Assembly (NCBI GenBank): GCA_002189035.1
Contig: NEEC01000020.1
Location: forward strand, 1,674,001-1,738,000
Reading direction: 5' to 3'
Origin: Utricularia gibba
Lineage: Eukaryota; Streptophyta; Magnoliopsida; Lamiales; Lentibulariaceae
DNA length: 64,000 nucleotides
Position numbers and translations under genes: made by a program. The notes below the pieces were generated by a model. It was not told where the DNA came from, ran no database searches, and saw nothing but the letters and a program-made list of their open reading frames with translations. Shown piece after piece: positions 60,230 through 64,000 of this stretch. Position 1 is the first letter of the stretch. The number at the start of each line of letters is the position of its first letter.

Positions 60230-60415
60230 TAGCCTATATTATACATAAAAATACAAATAACACTACAATTAATAAAATATTTAAAATCATAATTAAAATA
60301 CCTAATTTTATTATTAAACATATCAATTTTATAAGTTAAAAACACTGATGAAATGTGTGTTGTCATGTCTTGAGCTTGTTTTATAGTTATAGGAATCTCT
60401 TATATTATCCATAAG

Positions 60416-60795
60416 GGAGGAGTAACTTATGATCCAATAAATCTTGTTTATCTTGATGAAATGGGTTGAATAGCTATCCAAATGCCAAAACAAATGTCCA
60501 TGTTCTATGGTTTCTTTTGGATTAAATGGTTTAAGTGGTATTTTTTAAATTCATTACTATTTCAAAATATCTTTTAATGACAAAACTTCTAATTACTTTT
60601 GTAATGTCAATCTTAATGATATTAGCCATGTTAAGTCAAATGCTTAGTGGAAAGAAGAATTCTTCTTTTTTCGATTCTGGGTCACGAGAATTATTTATTT
60701 TAATTTATCTTTTCGCACCCGTATTAGACGTTGGTGTGTATCCCGATTTCTTATCCATTGAAAAAATCGAACTTATTTATCTGATTTTGTTAGGT
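60416..60795 (+). pseudogene. ndhD: Plastid ndhD 3' fragment (NUPT), degenerate
   Basis: Successive frames give [52 protein letters not shown] and [18 protein letters not shown]. These follow the order of the C-terminal third of NdhD, a membrane proton-pumping subunit of the plastid NADH dehydrogenase-like complex: Y..IRLVYLDEMGG, KYLLM.K.LITFVMAIGMIL, FFDSGPRELF, GIYPDF. Segments in between are missing and frames shift, and Gly to stop occurs after DEMG. The 98-codon frame 60535-60831 covers the last part. It is a decayed nuclear copy of plastid DNA. Mitochondrial nad4 is a paralogue but fits the FDSG..ELF and YLLM parts less well. Confidence 0.8.
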
Positions 60796-61553
60796 CTTTC
60801 TAAAAAAAATGAAAATAAATCTAGAATTTAACTAAATAAATTAACTTTAGTGTTTGGATCCGGTTCAAGACAACTCAATATTATTTCTGAAAATTAATTT
60901 GGAATTCAATTAGATATTAATTGATTTAAAAAATGTTCTGAAAATTGTTTGAAACATATCTCCAGTTTTATAGAAGTGAAAAATAATTTTGTTCCAATAT
61001 GCTTGTGATTTCAAAAATATTTATACATCTATTTTTAAGGAAAAATTTAACGAGTCAGCAAAACTGAAGTGTTTGTACAATAATAGCTAGAAATAATACT
61101 GATAATAATGTTTCAAATATTTGTTGTCTTGTTGATGTAGGTGTGTACTCATTCCATATTTAGTAATAAGAATTGCATCTGCCACTTGCCAATCAATTAG
61201 GTCTCGTTGTATTTGCTAACCTCCCCCTTCTCTGGTTGGTAGAGACCATGACAATCAACAATTATTATGCTATGAATCGATAATGCTCAAGTTCCGCCTA
61301 AGCACATTGTCTCTATGTATGCTTAGATGATTATTACCATATTATGTTGTACTGCACCCAAACAAAGAGATTATGGGCGAGGGTGGTGGATTGACTACAC
61401 ATAGATTTTATAATCTGCATCACTAGAGAAATTGACATCTACATAGTGAGTGAGCTGCAGTGGTATGCCAAGGCAATAGAGCTAACCAAATTGAGGTGTT
61501 CCGGCGACATATCGAAAGATTCTCTAGATACAGGTTACTAAATTGATGGTAGG
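60796..61553. other. AT-rich DNA, possible copia RNase H debris at the right
   Basis: No clear motif. 61350-61550 would be where copia RNase H of the next element should lie, but only scattered similarity is visible. Confidence 0.4.
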
Positions 61554-62032
61554 CTAATGGATATACCATGAGATCAATCTGTTTGCTTGAACCAAATCAG
61601 GTTTGGAGTTGGTTAAAAACATCAGACACCCTATCATAGCTCTCAATGATATAACGTCAATCAGGGACCTTCTCTCTTCAATGAGATCAAATGCCTTGGT
61701 ACCAGGTAGTAAGGGACTAGGGACAATTGAGCAACCTTCCATGTCAAATCGCTTTAGCATGTTTTTAACAGATTGGTGCTATTTCTAGGCCAAGAAACTA
61801 ATCCATGAGTCCCAAGTGTATCATCTAAAATTTGTGCTTCATGAAGACCTTAAACTGTAAAACATAATTCTCATCTTTACTAGTGATGAGGAGATCATTG
61901 ACATATACCACTACAATAAGTGGGTTATTTAAAATTTTGACAAAGAGACTACTTCATTCTTGCTTTTTCTAAAACCAAAATCTTGTAGTGCTGATTCCAG
62001 CTTTGCATACCATCCACTATTGAAAACTCAAA
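61554..62032 (-). pseudogene. Copia RT remnant (element H)
   Basis: Minus-strand pieces: WYAKLESALQDFGFRKSKNE (normally WY.KL...L...GF..S..D), VYVNDLLITSKDE (normally VYVDDLL.TG; the first catalytic Asp is Asn, at about 61894-61906), and MLKRFDMEGCSIVPSPLLPG with LIDVISLRAMIGCLMFLTNS. It is cut at 62032 by the LTR of element G, whose insertion into this copy would explain the missing RT N-terminus. Confidence 0.75.
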
Positions 62033-62406
62033 TGTCGTGTGCCGTAAGATTATAGAAAGAATAGACACAAAACATTTTAGCCTGGTAAAATCCAAAAAAT
62101 GGGAAAATCCACTAAAGCTTTTCACAAGTACACAACAATGTACAATAAAACAGCAGCCTGCAAGATGTGAACAAATCAGACTTCACGTTTTTCTGTTACG
62201 TGGTCATGCTATATGTTCATCTCCATTCTTGCAGCTTATTCATCCTCCACACTAGTCGTATATCAAGCCTCCATGGAACAGCACGTTAGTGGGTGTGCCA
62301 CACTTTACATCATGGCTTAACTGTCTACTCTCCTGTAGACCGCAACTTGAATCTTTTGGATATGGCAGTTGTTGTCTCTCCCACCCTTTAAGCCATCTGT
62401 CCAACA
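62033..62406 (-). repeat. 3' LTR of copia element G
   Basis: 374 bp. On the minus strand it begins TGTTGGACAG right after a polypurine tract and ends GGCACACGACA. The size and AGGAGAGATTGTTGG junction are typical of Ty1/copia. The 5' LTR and second target copy are outside the window; the local flank is TCAAA (62028-62032). Confidence 0.82.
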
Positions 62407-62420
62407 ATCTCTCCTTTTAA
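62407..62420 (-). other. Polypurine tract of copia element G
   Basis: Minus strand TTAAAAGGAGAGAT directly before the LTR start TGTTGG. Confidence 0.78.
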
Positions 62421-62439
62421 GTTGAGATCTGCATACTTC

Positions 62440-64000
62440 ATCAAACAATATCATTCAATCTTGCTTCCTTGAAGTAGAAATGGTGTTTAGACTTAGGCAA
62501 CACTTTTGTCAGCATATCCGCAACATTATCTTATATTGCTACTTTTTTTAACACAACTTGATCTTCCTTAACCACATTCCTAATCCAATGAAATCTGACA
62601 TCCATATTCTTAGTTCTAGCATGATACACAAGATTTTTAGACAAGGCTAAAACACTTTGATTATCACAATATATCTCTGACTTGCCACTTTTGATCCCCA
62701 ATTCCTCAAGTAGTCGACTAATCCACAAAGCATCTTTCCCACCCTCAATGAGATCTATATATTATGCCTCTGTGGATGACAATGCAACACATTTCTATAG
62801 TTTGGAGCTCCAACTTACAGCAGTCCCAACTAACTTGGTGATTACCCCTGAGGTGGACCTTCTTGTGTCTATGTCACCGGCCACATTAGAGTCAACGTAC
62901 ACTTGAGGTGTCAATGTATTCTCACAATAACATATACCAAACTGATTGGTTCCACTAAGGTAGTGTAATAGCCACTTCAATACCTTCCAATATTCTCTCC
63001 CTAGATTGGACAGAAATTTTCTGTGCTACTCGCAACATAAGCAATATCAGTTCTAGTGCACACCATTAAATACATAATAGAACCCAAAGCTGAAGCAAAC
63101 GACACCTTTTACATCTCAAGCTCTTCTTCAGAATTTGAGGGACACATGTCAACTATTAGCTTCAAGTTCAAAGGCAATGGTGTTTGAACAGTCTTGACAT
63201 CCATCATATTGAATTTCTTCTATATCATATTTATGTATCCTATATGTATGATTGTTAAACTTCTTTGAGATCGGTTTTTGTCTATTTTCTTCCCAAAAAT
63301 CTTGGATGCAGGGCCTAAATCCTTCATGTCAAAACCAGTCTGCAAGAGAGCTTTTAGATCATCTACCAACCGTCTATGTTGACTTGCAGTAAGCATATCG
63401 TCCACATAAAAGAGAAGAATCACAAACTCTTGATCACCAAAACATTTAAAATAAGCACATGGATAAGGCTCCAGCTTTAGATATCAAACTTGGCATTCCA
63501 ATGGCGAGGAGCTTGCTTAAGCTCATATAGACTCTTATTCAATTTACATACCATTGCTTCTATGCCTTTCACTTCACAGTCTAGAATTTGTTTCATGTGT
63601 AGGTCTTCCTGCAAGTCACCATGTAAGAATGCAGTCTTGACATCTAGTTGATCTAATTTCAAATCTAAGAAGGCAATTAAGGCCAAAATGATCCGTATCG
63701 TAGGAAGCTTTACCACAGAAGCAAAGATCTCTTGATAATCGATTCCAGCTTTCTGCCTGAACCCTTTCACAACGATTCTCGCCTTAAACCTTTGAGAGCC
63801 ATCAGGATTAATTTTTAGTTTGTATATCTACTTATTTTCATGTGATTGTCTCCCGGTAGGTAATTCCACTAGATCATAAGTTTTTTTCTTTTTCAAAGAT
63901 TCCATTTCATCATCTATTGCAGCCATCCATTCCTTTTTATGAGATAATTCCATTGCTTTCTCAAACGTTTTAGGCTCTCCATCTTGACTAACCAATAAAT
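62440..64000 (-). pseudogene. Copia RT and RNase H of element G, continuing off the window
   Basis: The best-preserved copia in the window. RT starts beyond the edge with EPKTFEKAMELSHKKEWMAA, INPDGSQRFKARIVVKGFRQ, LDQLDVKTAFLHGDLQEDLH, SLYELKQAPRHWNAKFD and LLFYVDDMLTASQHRR with the YVDD box intact (63395-63410). RNase H follows: YLSGTNQFGICY, YVDSNVAGDIDTRRSTSGV (normally Y.DADWAGD.D.RRSTSGY), EIYCDNQSVLALSKNLVYHA, TKNMDVRFHWIRN, and the end ADMLTKVLPKSK before the polypurine tract. Breaks near 63220 to 62990 and at 63470 make it a pseudogene. Confidence 0.85.

Noticed and set aside
60416-60795. Mitochondrial nad4 instead of plastid ndhD
   Set aside because: The [15 protein letters not shown] and YPDF words in order fit the plastid gene better; an alignment would settle it.

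Overview
This window looks like nuclear DNA of a flowering plant, from an AT-rich, gene-poor region. It is built almost entirely of retrotransposon remains: Ty3 elements of Athila/Tat type with TGGYGCC primer-binding sites, many Ty1/copia pieces, solo LTRs with exact 5-bp target duplications, a MITE, and two fragments of plastid ndh genes. I find no intact host gene, tRNA or rRNA. Every coding region I recognise carries stops, frameshifts or deletions. Most boundaries inside decayed copia copies are good to a few tens of bases; LTR ends, target duplications and polypurine tracts are base-exact.

Layout. 1-2810 is AT-rich filler. 2811-23591 is one old Ty3 element (A, minus strand) flanked by TAACT on both sides. 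Its 5' LTR was split by two later insertions: a second Athila-type element (B, 10012-18916, minus) and a composite insertion (E, 19221-22721, plus) that holds a Tat-like LTR, PBS and gag (D). A itself lacks nearly all of RT, RNase H and integrase, yet keeps gag, protease and an ORF in the env position. 25953-27474 is a broken copia element (minus) patched with 168 bp of plastid ndhH. 28200-37300 is an unusual array of more than thirty imperfect 32-bp palindromes in larger duplicated blocks, interrupted by a solo LTR (31677-32997) and a 1.5-kb insert. 38480-44330 holds two copia remnants in opposite orientation, gag ends facing. 49306-52643 carries two diverged Tat-like LTRs; 53340-54490 is a Ty3 integrase of another lineage. 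54840-59310 is a copia element split by a solo LTR (57736-58896). 59989-60229 is a MITE, 60416-60795 a plastid ndhD fragment, and 61554-64000 two copia copies, the outer with an LTR and running off the window.

How the parts relate. Nesting and LTR divergence agree on order: A's LTRs differ at about 10% of sites in the stretch I compared by eye, B's at about 6%, mostly transitions, as expected for methylated DNA. A could only have moved with RT and integrase supplied in trans, and B-like relatives are the obvious donors. The strongest candidate for something undescribed is the palindrome array at 28.2-37.3 kb; next are the plastid patch inside a copia deletion and the in-frame RT-integrase junction of element A.
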